The translations under genes and the position numbers were made by a program. Shown here piece after piece: positions 17,451 through 26,059 of a stretch of DNA of 64,000 bases (the stretch's first letter is position 1; every line of letters begins with the position of its first letter). Location: contig OZ244707.1 of assembly GCA_965218875.1 (NCBI GenBank), positions 434,001 through 498,000 of the forward strand, in the 5' to 3' direction. The DNA comes from CBDCMJ01 sp965218875. GTDB lineage: Bacteria > Chloroflexota > Dehalococcoidia > Lucifugimonadales > UBA3495. Below the pieces are notes generated by a model. That model searched no databases. It was given only the letters and a program-made list of their open reading frames with translations, and was not told the DNA's origin.

Positions 17451-17816
17451 ATGGGAGCGTTCAAGAAGAAGATCCTTGTCGGTGGGCGGGAAGAACATAT
17501 AGAACGGACACAAGAAGTTGAGGTATTGGTGGACACAGGCGCTCATCACTCGGCGCTTCCGGCATCTCTCCTACATAGCCTAAATGTGAGCCAAGCATGG
17601 ATTGAAGACTTTGAGTTGGCTGATGGTGCGGTGCGACGATACCCCGTGGGCTACGCGATGTTCTATATTGGTGATAAGGAGCGGGAATGTCCAGTTGTCT
17701 TTGCCTCGGACGACGCTTTTCTGCTCGGAGCCACAACTCTAGAGAACTTTTCGTTTGGCGTTGATCCGGTTGGTCAAGACCTAATCCCCCTTCCGCCCCG
17801 GGCTAGACCGTTCTAG
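17451..17816 (+). CDS. Clan AA (retropepsin-like) aspartic protease
   Basis: A 121-residue single-domain retropepsin-type protease, expected to act as a homodimer. The catalytic signature EVLVDTGAHHSALP (D-T-G-A) is near residues 26-39. The flap-like region DGAVRRYPVG follows, and the second signature FLLGATTLENFSFGVDP is near 91-107. The N terminus MGAFKKKILVGG matches the family start, and GGGAGA precedes the ATG. It converges with a homologous gene at 17,887-18,243. Their function in bacteria is poorly defined. The location between HicAB and hsdR is notable. Confidence 0.85.
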   Translation: MGAFKKKILVGGREEHIERTQEVEVLVDTGAHHSALPASLLHSLNVSQAWIEDFELADGAVRRYPVGYAMFYIGDKERECPVVFASDDAFLLGATTLENFSFGVDPVGQDLIPLPPRARPF

Positions 17817-17886
17817 ATACCACTTGATCTCGCCACAGAGCGGGTCGTCGCTGGTTAGCAACCAAGCGAGGCGCTTGCGGAGGAGG

Positions 17887-18243
17887 TCAGATAGTCAGTT
17901 GAGCGGGGATTAGGGTGCGGTTCCTGGCGTCGGCGGCCAAGGCGAATGATTCCAAGGCCATTGCTCCCAGCAGGACCGGGCCGCCGTTGCTGCCGAATAC
18001 GACGTAGACTTCTTTGGTACGGCCCTGTAATTCCATCTCCACCATCCCGACGTCCAGGTCTTGTTGGGAGCCGTCGGCGATGGTAAAGGTCAACGTCTCC
18101 TGTCGCGGCACGCCCAGTTCGTCCAACATCCGTGCCGGAATGACGGTATAAGAAGCGCCAGTATCCACCACGCCGGTCAGGGAAAGCCCCAGCGCCGCGA
18201 CGGTCCGGTTCCTAATGACGAAGCCAACGCTGAAAGTCCCCAA
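17887..18243 (-). CDS. Clan AA (retropepsin-like) aspartic protease
   Basis: Second retropepsin-type protein, about 118 residues from the chosen start. It has TGVVDTGASYTVIPARMLDELGV (catalytic D-T-G-A-S) and PVLLGAMALESFALAADARN. The reading frame extends to a GTG at 18,318. The TTG at 18,243 gives an N terminus (LGTFSVGFVI) that aligns with its neighbour's MGAFKKKILV and has GGAGG just upstream, so I prefer it. The two paralogues are convergent, about 70 bases apart and clearly diverged in sequence. No signal peptide is seen. Confidence 0.83.
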   Translation of the reverse strand: MGTFSVGFVIRNRTVAALGLSLTGVVDTGASYTVIPARMLDELGVPRQETLTFTIADGSQQDLDVGMVEMELQGRTKEVYVVFGSNGGPVLLGAMALESFALAADARNRTLIPAQLTI

Positions 18244-18370
18244 TTCCCCTCCAATCGTCGTGCCGGGCAGGACCATCCGGCGTGGCTTATGATCATACTT
18301 CGATTGAGTCACAATCACGAACTCCAGCTATAGCCGTTGTTTGCTCGGACGGCGTTGCTTAGGTATTTTG

Positions 18371-20767
18371 TCAAGCAGCGAACATCCGGCGCTTGGTCTC
18401 GGCCACGGTGTGGGCGGGCGGGCCGTATTCTCGAAGGGCCCGCAGGCCCCCGGCGGCGGCCACCTCGGGGGTGCTGAAAATCTGCGGGTTTTCCAGGTTG
18501 TCGGTGCCGCCCCGGGCGAACTGGGAGTTGATGGCCCGCACGGTGTCGGCGGCGGGGCCGGGCATCTCCGATAGCCAGGCCCGGTGCTTGTACTCGAAGG
18601 CGGCGGCCCGGTCGGCCCGGGTCTTGGGGGCCTGCCCGTAGCCCACCTCGGCCAGGACGTCGTACAGGTCGTATTCCCCGGTGTAAGCCAGCTCCCGAAC
18701 GATTAGCGGGGCACGGCCGCTGTCGGGCAAACGCCCCATCATCTCCTGTCGCTGTTCGGGGTCGATCCAGGTCGAGCGGAAGCTATCCAAGGCGGGGATG
18801 TCCTCCACCAGCTTGGCCGCCAGGCGTTGGGTGTACTCCTCCAGGGTGACCAGCACCGCCTGCCCGTCGGCGACGACGGTCATAACGTAGGCGCCGGCGG
18901 CATTGATCCGCACGTCGATGCCATGGACGACAATGGCCCTGGTCCCGCCTCCTTGGTCGTCGTCCTCCGGTTCTTCGGGTTCCTCCCTCTTCTCGGGGTC
19001 GGGCTGCGCCGGGGTGACGCTTGTCTTGAAGTCCTCACCCAGGAGGCGGGTGGCGTCGGTGTAGTCGTAGACCCGGAACATTAGCTTGTTGGTCTGGGGA
19101 TGCAGGCGGGTGCCCCGGCCCACCATCTGGTAGAAGGCGATGGGCGAGTTGACGTAACGGAAGAAGACGATGTTGTTGACGCCGGGCACGTCGACCCCCG
19201 TGGTGAGCAGGTCCACGGTGGCGGCGATGAAATGGTGGACGGTGCTGCCCCGGAAGTCGGGCAAGTAGTCGTTGCCGCCGCTGGCGGCGGTGCACCGGAA
19301 GGCGTAGTCCTGGGCCGGGGACTGGCCATTGCCGGCGCACCACTGGGCGTAGAGGTTGTTCATCTCGATGGCCACGTCTTCCGCGTGGCTGTCCCTGGCG
19401 CAGAAGACGATGGTCTTCTGTTCCGGCCCGCCGGTGTCCAGCAGATACTCGAACAGGCTCCGGCACATCTCCCGGACCCGTTCGGGAATGCACAGATACG
19501 CTTCGAAGGACGCGGCCGGATACTCTGGGCGGGTCTCCGTGACGCTCACTGCCTCGCCGGTGACGGCGTCGGTCAACTCCCTCCCTTCCAAGTCGGACCG
19601 TAGGAGGCCGGTTACCACCTCCGACTCCCGGTAGCCGTTCAGGAAAATGTCGTTCTTGCGGACCTCCATAGCGGCGAGGTAGCCGTCGTCGATGCCCCGG
19701 CCGATGGAGTATTCGTAGGCCGGTTCCCCGAAGTACCGGAGGTTGTCGGCGGTGATCTGCCGATCTTGCATGGCCTCGGCGGAATCGGTTGAATAGTCCA
19801 GTTCCCGCGGCGTAGCCGTCAACCCAACCTGGACTGCGTCCAAGTTTCGCCTCAACACTTCCGACCACTTGCCCCAGGCGGAGCGGTGGGCCTCGTCGAT
19901 GACGATGTGGCTGAAGTAGTTCTCCCGGTAGTGGGTAGTCAGGAACGACGCGTCGCCGTCGTCCGTGTCCACGCCCAGGGTCTGGTAGGTGGCCACGACG
20001 ACCCGGGCGTTCAACTGCGGGTTCCCGGCGGCGGCCTCGGCGGCGTCGTTGCCAAACACCGCCTGCAGCGCGGCCAGTCCCTGCTTGCGCAGCTCGTCGC
20101 GGTCGCAGAGGAACAGGGCCCGCCTCAGTTGGCCGGCGTCGGCAAACTTCCTCAGGAGATGGGCCGCGATGAAGGTCTTGCCGCTTCCCGTGGCCAGGGC
20201 CAGCAGCGCCCGGTTGCCGCCGGCGGCGACCTTTTCCAGGACGGCCCGGACCGCGGCGTCCTGGTAGTAGCGGCGCTGGCTCTCGCCCCCGGAATAGGGC
20301 CGGAGCAACGGCTTGGCCTCTTCCGAGTCCAGGGCAAAGCCCTTGATTTGCTCGTACCGCTGTCTGAGCTCGGCGGGGGATGGGAAGCCGTCCATCGGCG
20401 CCGGGCGGCTGGTCAGGCCGTTGGAGGAATCGAACTCCACGAACTGATGCCCGTTGGAGGAGTAAACGAAGGGCACGTTCAACCGCTTGCTGGAGGCGTA
20501 GACCTTTGCCTGCTGTAGGCCGCGATTGGCTCGGTATCGCTCGGACTTGGCTTCGATTAATGCCACGGCCACGGGTTGGTCGCCGGGTTGCACCGGCAGC
20601 CGCAACGTGTAGTCGACCCGGCCCTTGGCCTGCCGTCGGGGTTGCCCGGCGACGATATAGACTGCGCCGGCGGACTCTTCCCGCTTGATCAGGTCTTCGG
20701 TCCACCCCCGTTGGTGGAGGGCGGGGTCGATTAGCTTGGCTCTGGTGTCGGACTCGTTCAGGGGCAC
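18371..20767 (-). CDS. hsdR: Type I restriction endonuclease subunit R
   Basis: ATP-dependent translocase/nuclease of about 798 residues. The N-terminal nuclease domain includes VDYTLRLP and ALIEAKSERY near 53-78 (the D...E-x-K nuclease triad). The SF2 motor follows: ALATGSGKTFIAAHLL (Walker A), VIDEAHRSAWGKW (DEAH), GLTATPRE and QMVGRGTRL (motif VI). The C-terminal helical region follows after an acidic linker (EEPEEPEDDD). The frame allows TTG at 20,773, but a TATAAT box occupies 20,774-20,779. A start at the GTG at 20,767 (MPLNESDTRAKLIDPALHQRGW) fits the family and would be leaderless. With HsdM and HsdS this completes a type I system. Confidence 0.93.
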   Translation of the reverse strand: MPLNESDTRAKLIDPALHQRGWTEDLIKREESAGAVYIVAGQPRRQAKGRVDYTLRLPVQPGDQPVAVALIEAKSERYRANRGLQQAKVYASSKRLNVPFVYSSNGHQFVEFDSSNGLTSRPAPMDGFPSPAELRQRYEQIKGFALDSEEAKPLLRPYSGGESQRRYYQDAAVRAVLEKVAAGGNRALLALATGSGKTFIAAHLLRKFADAGQLRRALFLCDRDELRKQGLAALQAVFGNDAAEAAAGNPQLNARVVVATYQTLGVDTDDGDASFLTTHYRENYFSHIVIDEAHRSAWGKWSEVLRRNLDAVQVGLTATPRELDYSTDSAEAMQDRQITADNLRYFGEPAYEYSIGRGIDDGYLAAMEVRKNDIFLNGYRESEVVTGLLRSDLEGRELTDAVTGEAVSVTETRPEYPAASFEAYLCIPERVREMCRSLFEYLLDTGGPEQKTIVFCARDSHAEDVAIEMNNLYAQWCAGNGQSPAQDYAFRCTAASGGNDYLPDFRGSTVHHFIAATVDLLTTGVDVPGVNNIVFFRYVNSPIAFYQMVGRGTRLHPQTNKLMFRVYDYTDATRLLGEDFKTSVTPAQPDPEKREEPEEPEDDDQGGGTRAIVVHGIDVRINAAGAYVMTVVADGQAVLVTLEEYTQRLAAKLVEDIPALDSFRSTWIDPEQRQEMMGRLPDSGRAPLIVRELAYTGEYDLYDVLAEVGYGQAPKTRADRAAAFEYKHRAWLSEMPGPAADTVRAINSQFARGGTDNLENPQIFSTPEVAAAGGLRALREYGPPAHTVAETKRRMFAA

Positions 20768-20773
20768 GGCCAA

Positions 20774-20779
20774 ATTATA
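20774..20779 (-). promoter_or_regulatory. -10 box directly abutting hsdR
   Basis: TATAAT on the minus strand, followed by TTGGCC and then GTG. The usual 6-7 base distance from a -10 box places the transcription start at or next to the GTG start codon, predicting a leaderless hsdR mRNA. The -35 region is not convincing. Confidence 0.5.
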
Positions 20780-20928
20780 TCACCGTGACGGCTATGGACA
20801 CCGACAAACGCACCCCCCACCCCTCCGGTTGGGTGCGCTCGCCGCGCCCGGTGAGTTATTATTCGGAAAATCCGCGGGTCGCTTCCGGCGGGACGCAAGC
20901 GGCCCTGGAACAGGGCGCAGCAGGAGCC

Positions 20929-21807
20929 ATGAAGGACAAGACCTGCCTGATAACGGGCGCCACCTCTGGCATCGGGAAAGCGGCCGCGGTGCAGTTGGCC
21001 GGACTCGGCGCCACCGTGGTGCTGGCGGGACGCAACCCGGCCAAGATGGAGGCCGCGCTCCGGGAGGTCCGGAAGCGCACCGGTAATCTGCAGGTGCACT
21101 CTCTGCTGGCCGATCTGTCCGTCCAGCAGGGGGTCCGGCGGCTGGCGGAGGACTTTGCCGGCCGGCACGACCGTCTGGACGTCCTAGTCAATAACGCGGG
21201 GGCCATCATGCTGTCCCCGCAGAAGAGCGCCGACGGCATCGAAATGACTTTCGCCCTCAATCACCTGAGCTATTTCCTGCTCACCAATCTCCTCTTGCAT
21301 ATGCTGAAAGCCGCCAGTCCCTCCCGCATCGTTAACGTGTCTTCCGCCTCCCACCAAGGCGGACCCATCGACTTCGAGGACCTGCAGTCGCGGCGGGAAT
21401 ACGGGGCCTACCGGGCCTACGGCCGCTCCAAGCTGGCCAACCTGCTGTTTACCTACGAGCTCGCCCGGCGGTTGGAAGGGACGGGGGTAACCGTCAACGC
21501 GATGCACCCGGGCCTGGTGGCCACCAACTTCCTGGCTAACAACGGCCCACTGGGACGGGTCTCCAACTTCTTTCTGCGGATGGCGGGAAGAAGCGTCTGG
21601 AAAGGCGCACGGACTATTACCTATCTGGCCAGCTCAGCCCAGGTTGAGGGGGTTACCGGCAAGTACTTCGTGGACGAGGAGGCGGTGGCCTCCTCACCCG
21701 ATTCTTACGATGCGGACACCGCGCTGCGCCTGTGGCGGGCCAGCGAGGAGCTCACCGGCCTGAAACCGCCGCTCGGCTCACGGTCGCAGGACCTCTCCCC
21801 TAAATAA
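20929..21807 (+). CDS. Short-chain dehydrogenase/reductase (retinol dehydrogenase-like)
   Basis: NAD(P)-dependent classical SDR of 292 residues. The cofactor loop is TGATSGIG near residues 8-15, the NNAG motif is at about 87, a catalytic Ser lies in NVSSASHQGG, and the active-site YGRSKLAN is near 160. The C-terminal part extends past the usual core, as in retinol-dehydrogenase/WWOX-like SDRs. I chose ATG at 20,929, preceded by CAGGAG. The reading frame is open to 20,785, but that extension is not SDR-like. Its substrate is unknown. It is divergent from hsdR. Confidence 0.88.
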   Translation: MKDKTCLITGATSGIGKAAAVQLAGLGATVVLAGRNPAKMEAALREVRKRTGNLQVHSLLADLSVQQGVRRLAEDFAGRHDRLDVLVNNAGAIMLSPQKSADGIEMTFALNHLSYFLLTNLLLHMLKAASPSRIVNVSSASHQGGPIDFEDLQSRREYGAYRAYGRSKLANLLFTYELARRLEGTGVTVNAMHPGLVATNFLANNGPLGRVSNFFLRMAGRSVWKGARTITYLASSAQVEGVTGKYFVDEEAVASSPDSYDADTALRLWRASEELTGLKPPLGSRSQDLSPK

Positions 21808-21920
21808 ACCGGCGAATCCACCGGTCCCCGCTGAGCCTTTCCGAAACCGGTCGCCCATTAGTCGAGGCCCGCCTCCGTGGGACGCCGAGCCGGGGGTGGG
21901 TATGGAGGCCTGTGCCCTCG

Positions 21921-21949
21921 TTGACACGTTGGTGGGTTCCTACCATAAT
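21921..21949 (+). promoter_or_regulatory. Sigma70-type promoter for the alpha/beta hydrolase
   Basis: TTGACA at 21,921-21,926 and CATAAT at 21,944-21,949 with a 17-bp spacer, about 63 bases before the likely start codon cluster. Confidence 0.65.
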
Positions 21950-22011
21950 CGCCGCAACGCTGCCTGGGCGGCTTGGCGGGCCGGGCGGCTGCCCCAAATT
22001 CGGCTGAGGAT

Positions 22012-22908
22012 ATGATGATGAAGCGAGAGGTGGAGTTCTACAGTGAAGGATTCAAGCTCCGCGGCGACGTGTACGTCCCGGACGACTTGACTCCGGGGGA
22101 GCAGCGGGCCGCCGTACTCCTTTGCCACGGATATACCGGGGTAAAGGACCTGTATCTGCCGGACAACGCCAGGGTCCTAAACTCGGCGGGTTACGTGGCC
22201 ATGGCTTTCGACTACAAGGGTTGGGGAGAAAGCGAGGGCGCCAGCAGCCGCCTGGCGCCCTACAGCAGGGTAATGGACGTGCGGGCGGCCATGACCTTCC
22301 TGGGCCTGCAGGCCGAGGTGGACCCGGAGCGCATCGGTATCTACGGCACCAGCTACGGAGGCGCCACCGTTTCGTGGGTGGGAGCCGTCGACCAGCGGGC
22401 CAAGTGCATCGTCAGCGTGGTGGGAATCGGACATGGCTCCCGGTGGATGAGCCGGGTGCGGAGAGTGGACGAGTGGTGCGACCTTCAGGAACGGTCCAAG
22501 GGCGACCGGGAGAGGCGGGCCGTCACCGGGAAGTCGGAGATGGTCGACCGCAGCGAGATTCTGCTGCCCGACCGGCAGTCGGCCAAGCTGGCCGAGGCGG
22601 CCCGGCGCAACAACCCGGCGGCCGTGGGCGCCATCCCCCTGGAATACGTGGACGACACCATAGGGTTCAACCCCGAGTGGATCGTGGGCCGGATATCCCC
22701 GCGGCCCATCCTGTTCATTACCACCGATGACGACCGGCTGGTGTTGCCGGAGGAGTCGGAGCAGCTCTACGCCCACGCCGGGGAGCCCAAGAAGCTCGTG
22801 GTGCTCAAGGGCTATGGCCACTACGAGGTGTACGCCGAGCCCGCCTTCAGCGAGGTCATGGCCGCCACTCTGGACTGGTACCGGCAATACCTGCCGGCGC
22901 GGGCGTGA
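22012..22908 (+). CDS. Alpha/beta hydrolase (dienelactone hydrolase/S9-like)
   Basis: Serine hydrolase of about 298 residues. The oxyanion strand is LLCHGYTGVKDLYLPDNA, the nucleophile elbow is YGTSYGGATVSW near 117, the acid is in TTDDDRLVLPEE near 240, and the catalytic histidine is in KGYGHYEVY near 268. Three consecutive ATG codons (22,012, 22,015, 22,018) follow GAGGA; any could be used, and the last has the best spacing. An upstream in-frame start at 21,973 lacks a ribosome site. No signal peptide is present. The substrate is unknown. Confidence 0.86.
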   Translation: MMMKREVEFYSEGFKLRGDVYVPDDLTPGEQRAAVLLCHGYTGVKDLYLPDNARVLNSAGYVAMAFDYKGWGESEGASSRLAPYSRVMDVRAAMTFLGLQAEVDPERIGIYGTSYGGATVSWVGAVDQRAKCIVSVVGIGHGSRWMSRVRRVDEWCDLQERSKGDRERRAVTGKSEMVDRSEILLPDRQSAKLAEAARRNNPAAVGAIPLEYVDDTIGFNPEWIVGRISPRPILFITTDDDRLVLPEESEQLYAHAGEPKKLVVLKGYGHYEVYAEPAFSEVMAATLDWYRQYLPARA

Positions 22909-23049
22909 GCGAGGGCCTCTCCGCAACCTCCTCGCCCCCCGGAGCCCTAAGGTTTTCCAGCCATGGGGGCCGTACTACTCCAGGTTATTCCCAGCGCAGC
23001 CTCCCCGGCGTACCGGGTGGGGCGTCCCCATGTCACTCCATACCTCCTG

Positions 23050-23240
23050 TCTTTCCGAGCACAACGGGGAATGTAGAGTCCTCCGCTAGAGGGCGGCCCA
23101 TCGGCCCGGCTGCGGGCTAGGAGTTCGGATTCCTCGTCGCTACGCTCTGTCGGAATGACAAAAAGGGGGGAGCGCTCCAGCGGAATGGCATTGGGGGTGC
23201 TCCGCGGTAATGGCAATGGCTGCGCCGCGGTCAGCCATCG
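23050..23240. repeat. Degenerate intergenic repeat of the GTCATTCCG/GGAATGAC family
   Basis: Contains GATTCCTCGTCGCTACGCTC followed by TGTCGGAATGACAAAAAGG, then diverged GGAATGGCA units. It shares the flanking vocabulary of the repeats near 13.6 and 27.4 kb. Apart from the promoter at 23,283, the 22,909-23,366 gap contains nothing else I can support. Confidence 0.5.
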
Positions 23241-23282
23241 AGAGATCACGTCCGAGAGACCCCGCTGTCGCTCACGTTGACC

Positions 23283-23311
23283 TTGACACACTCACCCGCC
23301 AACCTTACGAT
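23283..23311 (+). promoter_or_regulatory. Sigma70-type promoter for the DUF1800-DUF1501 genes
   Basis: TTGACA at 23,283-23,288 and TACGAT at 23,306-23,311 with a 17-bp spacer, about 55 bases before the start codon. Confidence 0.65.
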
Positions 23312-23366
23312 GTTAGGCGTACGATTGTGATTTGCGCCTGAATCTGGAACCAGAGGAGGGATGGAC

Positions 23367-24770
23367 ATGCCCACGAAAGAAGACATCGCCTTGATGGCGC
23401 ACTTGATGCGGCGCGCCGGGTTTGGCGCGTCCTATGAGGAACTGGAGGCCCGGGCCGCCAAAGGGTACGAGGCAACGGTGGAGGAGTTGCTCCATCCCGA
23501 CGCCCAGCCGCCCATAGACGAGGCCCTGATGTACCGGACCTTCCCGGGCTACGAGGGAGCCCTCGCCCCCTTCATCAACCAGGCCGATTGGGTCTACCGG
23601 ATGATCAACACCCAGCGGCCTCTGGAAGAGAAGGTGGCCCTGTTCTGGCATCAACTGTTCGCCACCGGCAATTCCAAGGTGGACAACCCGCCCGAACTCA
23701 CACGGCAGATCGTCATGTTCCGCAAGTACGGCCTGGGCAGCTTCCGCGACCTGCTGGAGCAACTGGCCAAGTCCCCCGCCATGATCTACTGGCTGGACAA
23801 CAACGGCAACCACAACGGGGCCATCAACGAGAATTGGGGCCGCGAGTTGATGGAACTCTTCTCCCTGGGCGTGGGGAACTACTCCGAGGACGACATCAAG
23901 GAAGCGTCGCGGGCTTTCACCGGCTGGACCGTCGCCCCCAAGATACCCCGCAATCCCCTGGGTCGCTTCTACTGGGAGTTCGAGTACAAGCCCGAGGACC
24001 ACGACGACGGGGAGAAAGCCTTCCTGGGTCACAACGGCCGGTTCGACGGCGGTGACATAATCGACATCATCGTGGACCAGTCGGCGTCTCCCCAGTACCT
24101 GGCGAGACACCTTTACAACTTCTTCGTGGCCGACGAAGCCCAGGTGCCCGCCTGGAACATCACGCCCCCGCGGGACCCCGCGGCCATAGAAGCGTTGGTC
24201 GACGCCTATAAGCAATCTAACGGCGAAATCCGTGCCATGCTGCGGGTCCTATTCAACTCCGAGTTCTTCAAGAACGCCAGGTTCGCCCGGGTGAAGAGCC
24301 CCGCGGAGTTGGTCGTGGGCACGGTGCGCATAGCGGGGAACTACGGCCAACTCCGGCCCGGATTCGACGCCCTGGCTTTCGAGTGTTCCTACCAGGGACA
24401 GGAGCTTCTCAATCCGCCCAGCGTCGAAAGCTGGCACACTGGCGCCGAGTGGATTGACGGGGGCGCCCTGGTCCGCCGGGTCAACTTCGCCGCCGGGCTG
24501 CTGGGCGACACCTCGCTGCCCGGCGTCCGCTCCATCATCCTAAGGCTCAAGTCTCAGGGAAACCTCTCCCCGGAGGAATTCGTCGACGCCTGCCTGGACG
24601 CCGCCGGCCCCCTTGAGGTCAGCGAGGCCACCCGCGCCGAGTTGCTGGCCCAGGCCAGGGAGAGCGGCGAGGTCCGGTGGGACTCCGCCGCCGAGAGCGA
24701 GGCTTCGGAAAAGAGGACCGGCGTCATGCTGGCCCTGATCGCCGCTTCCAGGGACTACCAATTCGCCTAA
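23367..24770 (+). CDS. DUF1800 family protein
   Basis: A 467-residue DUF1800 protein. MAHLMRRAGFGASYEEL opens it, with FWHQLFATGNSKVDNP near 95, ENWGRELMELFSLGVGNYSEDDIKEASRAFTGW near 155 and HLYNFFVADEAQ near 250, all typical of the family. I chose the ATG at 23,367 because the first ATG (23,361) directly abuts GAGGAGG. Members are usually exported by the Tat pathway and paired with DUF1501 proteins; here no signal peptide is present, so a cytoplasmic location is inferred. The biochemical role is unknown. Confidence 0.9.
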   Translation: MPTKEDIALMAHLMRRAGFGASYEELEARAAKGYEATVEELLHPDAQPPIDEALMYRTFPGYEGALAPFINQADWVYRMINTQRPLEEKVALFWHQLFATGNSKVDNPPELTRQIVMFRKYGLGSFRDLLEQLAKSPAMIYWLDNNGNHNGAINENWGRELMELFSLGVGNYSEDDIKEASRAFTGWTVAPKIPRNPLGRFYWEFEYKPEDHDDGEKAFLGHNGRFDGGDIIDIIVDQSASPQYLARHLYNFFVADEAQVPAWNITPPRDPAAIEALVDAYKQSNGEIRAMLRVLFNSEFFKNARFARVKSPAELVVGTVRIAGNYGQLRPGFDALAFECSYQGQELLNPPSVESWHTGAEWIDGGALVRRVNFAAGLLGDTSLPGVRSIILRLKSQGNLSPEEFVDACLDAAGPLEVSEATRAELLAQARESGEVRWDSAAESEASEKRTGVMLALIAASRDYQFA

Positions 24771-24813
24771 GAACATACTACCGTACTCGACGACTAACTC
24801 AGGAGGAGTAGGG

Positions 24814-25950
24814 ATGGCGACTACGAAGAAGGACCCGGCGCTGGTCGTGTTGCAGCTGACCGGGGCCAACGATTATCTCAATACCATCATTCCGTACACC
24901 AACGGCCACTACCGGGACGCCCGGCCCAGGGTGAGTATCTCCGAGGACGAGGTGCTGCCCATAGACGGGGAGCTGGCCTTCAACCCCAACATGGCCCCGG
25001 TGAAGCAGCTATACGACGAAGGGAAGGTGGCCATCATCCACGGCATTGGGTTTGATAACTCGCCGCGCTCCCACTTCCGGACCATGGACATTTGGCACAC
25101 CTGCGAGCCGGACAAGGTTGGCACCGAAGGGTGGGCCGCCAAGGTCATCCGCGACCTGGACCCCAAGGCGGAGAACGTCCTGAAGGGAGTCAACTTCGGC
25201 CAGGGGCTGCCCCGGGCTCTCGCCCTGCGCGGCGTGCCCGTGACCTCGGTCTCCAACCTGGAGTCCTACGGCGTGCTGTCGGGAGTTCCCGGCGTCGCCG
25301 CCCAGCAGGAGCGGGACCAGCTCCTGGACCGCTTTGCCCGGATGTACGCCCCGGCGGTGGGCTCCGGGCCGACCATGGACTACCTGGGGCAGACCGGCCG
25401 CGACGCCCTCGTCGGCGCCGACATCATCAAGGCCGCGCCCCAGAAGTACTCCTCCACCGTAGAGTACGCCGAAACCCCGGTGGCCAAGTATCTCCGGGAC
25501 GCGGCGCGGGTGTATCTGGCCGACCTGGGCACCCAGATGTTCTACACCGCCCACGCCAGCTGGGACACCCACTTCAACCAGATGCCGGCTCACCAGAAGC
25601 TGTGGAGCGACACATCCCGGGCCATAGGCGATTTCTTCGACGACCTCAAGGAGCACGACACCGGGGACAACCTGGTAATGATGGTGTTCACCGAGTTCGG
25701 CCGCCGGGTGCGGGACAACGGCACCGGCACCGACCACGGGGCGGGCGGGGTGGCCTTCGTCATTGGCAACCGGGTCAAGGGCGGGATGTACGGTTCCTAT
25801 CCCTCGCTGATGCCGGGCGACTTGGTGGAGGGCGACCTCAAGCCCGATTATGACTTCCGGGGCTTCTACTCCACCATCGTGGACCAGTGGCTGAGGCTGG
25901 ACCCCGTGCCCATAGTCGGCGGGCAGTTCGAGCAGTTGGACCTGTTCTAG
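24814..25950 (+). CDS. DUF1501 family protein
   Basis: A 378-residue member of the DUF1501 family in the alkaline phosphatase/sulfatase superfamily. VVLQLTGANDYLNTIIPY replaces the usual LRGGxDGLN-type opening. GIGFDNSPRSHFRTMDIWHT is near 70, TAHASWDTHFNQ near 250, FTEFGRRVRDNGTGTDHGAGGVAFVIG near 290, and GDLVEGDLKPDYDFRGFYSTIVDQWL closes the fold. A strong AGGAGGAG precedes the ATG. It lies 43 bases after DUF1800 and almost certainly shares its transcript. As with its partner, no Tat signal is visible. Confidence 0.9.
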   Translation: MATTKKDPALVVLQLTGANDYLNTIIPYTNGHYRDARPRVSISEDEVLPIDGELAFNPNMAPVKQLYDEGKVAIIHGIGFDNSPRSHFRTMDIWHTCEPDKVGTEGWAAKVIRDLDPKAENVLKGVNFGQGLPRALALRGVPVTSVSNLESYGVLSGVPGVAAQQERDQLLDRFARMYAPAVGSGPTMDYLGQTGRDALVGADIIKAAPQKYSSTVEYAETPVAKYLRDAARVYLADLGTQMFYTAHASWDTHFNQMPAHQKLWSDTSRAIGDFFDDLKEHDTGDNLVMMVFTEFGRRVRDNGTGTDHGAGGVAFVIGNRVKGGMYGSYPSLMPGDLVEGDLKPDYDFRGFYSTIVDQWLRLDPVPIVGGQFEQLDLF

Positions 25951-26059
25951 CCAGGCTGCGGAGGCTGGCGGCGCGTACCGCAGGTCTCCCGGTGACAATA
26001 ACAACGCGCCGCCGTTAAGCGCAGGACACCGGCAGCTTCAGGCCGTTAGGAGAGCTACC

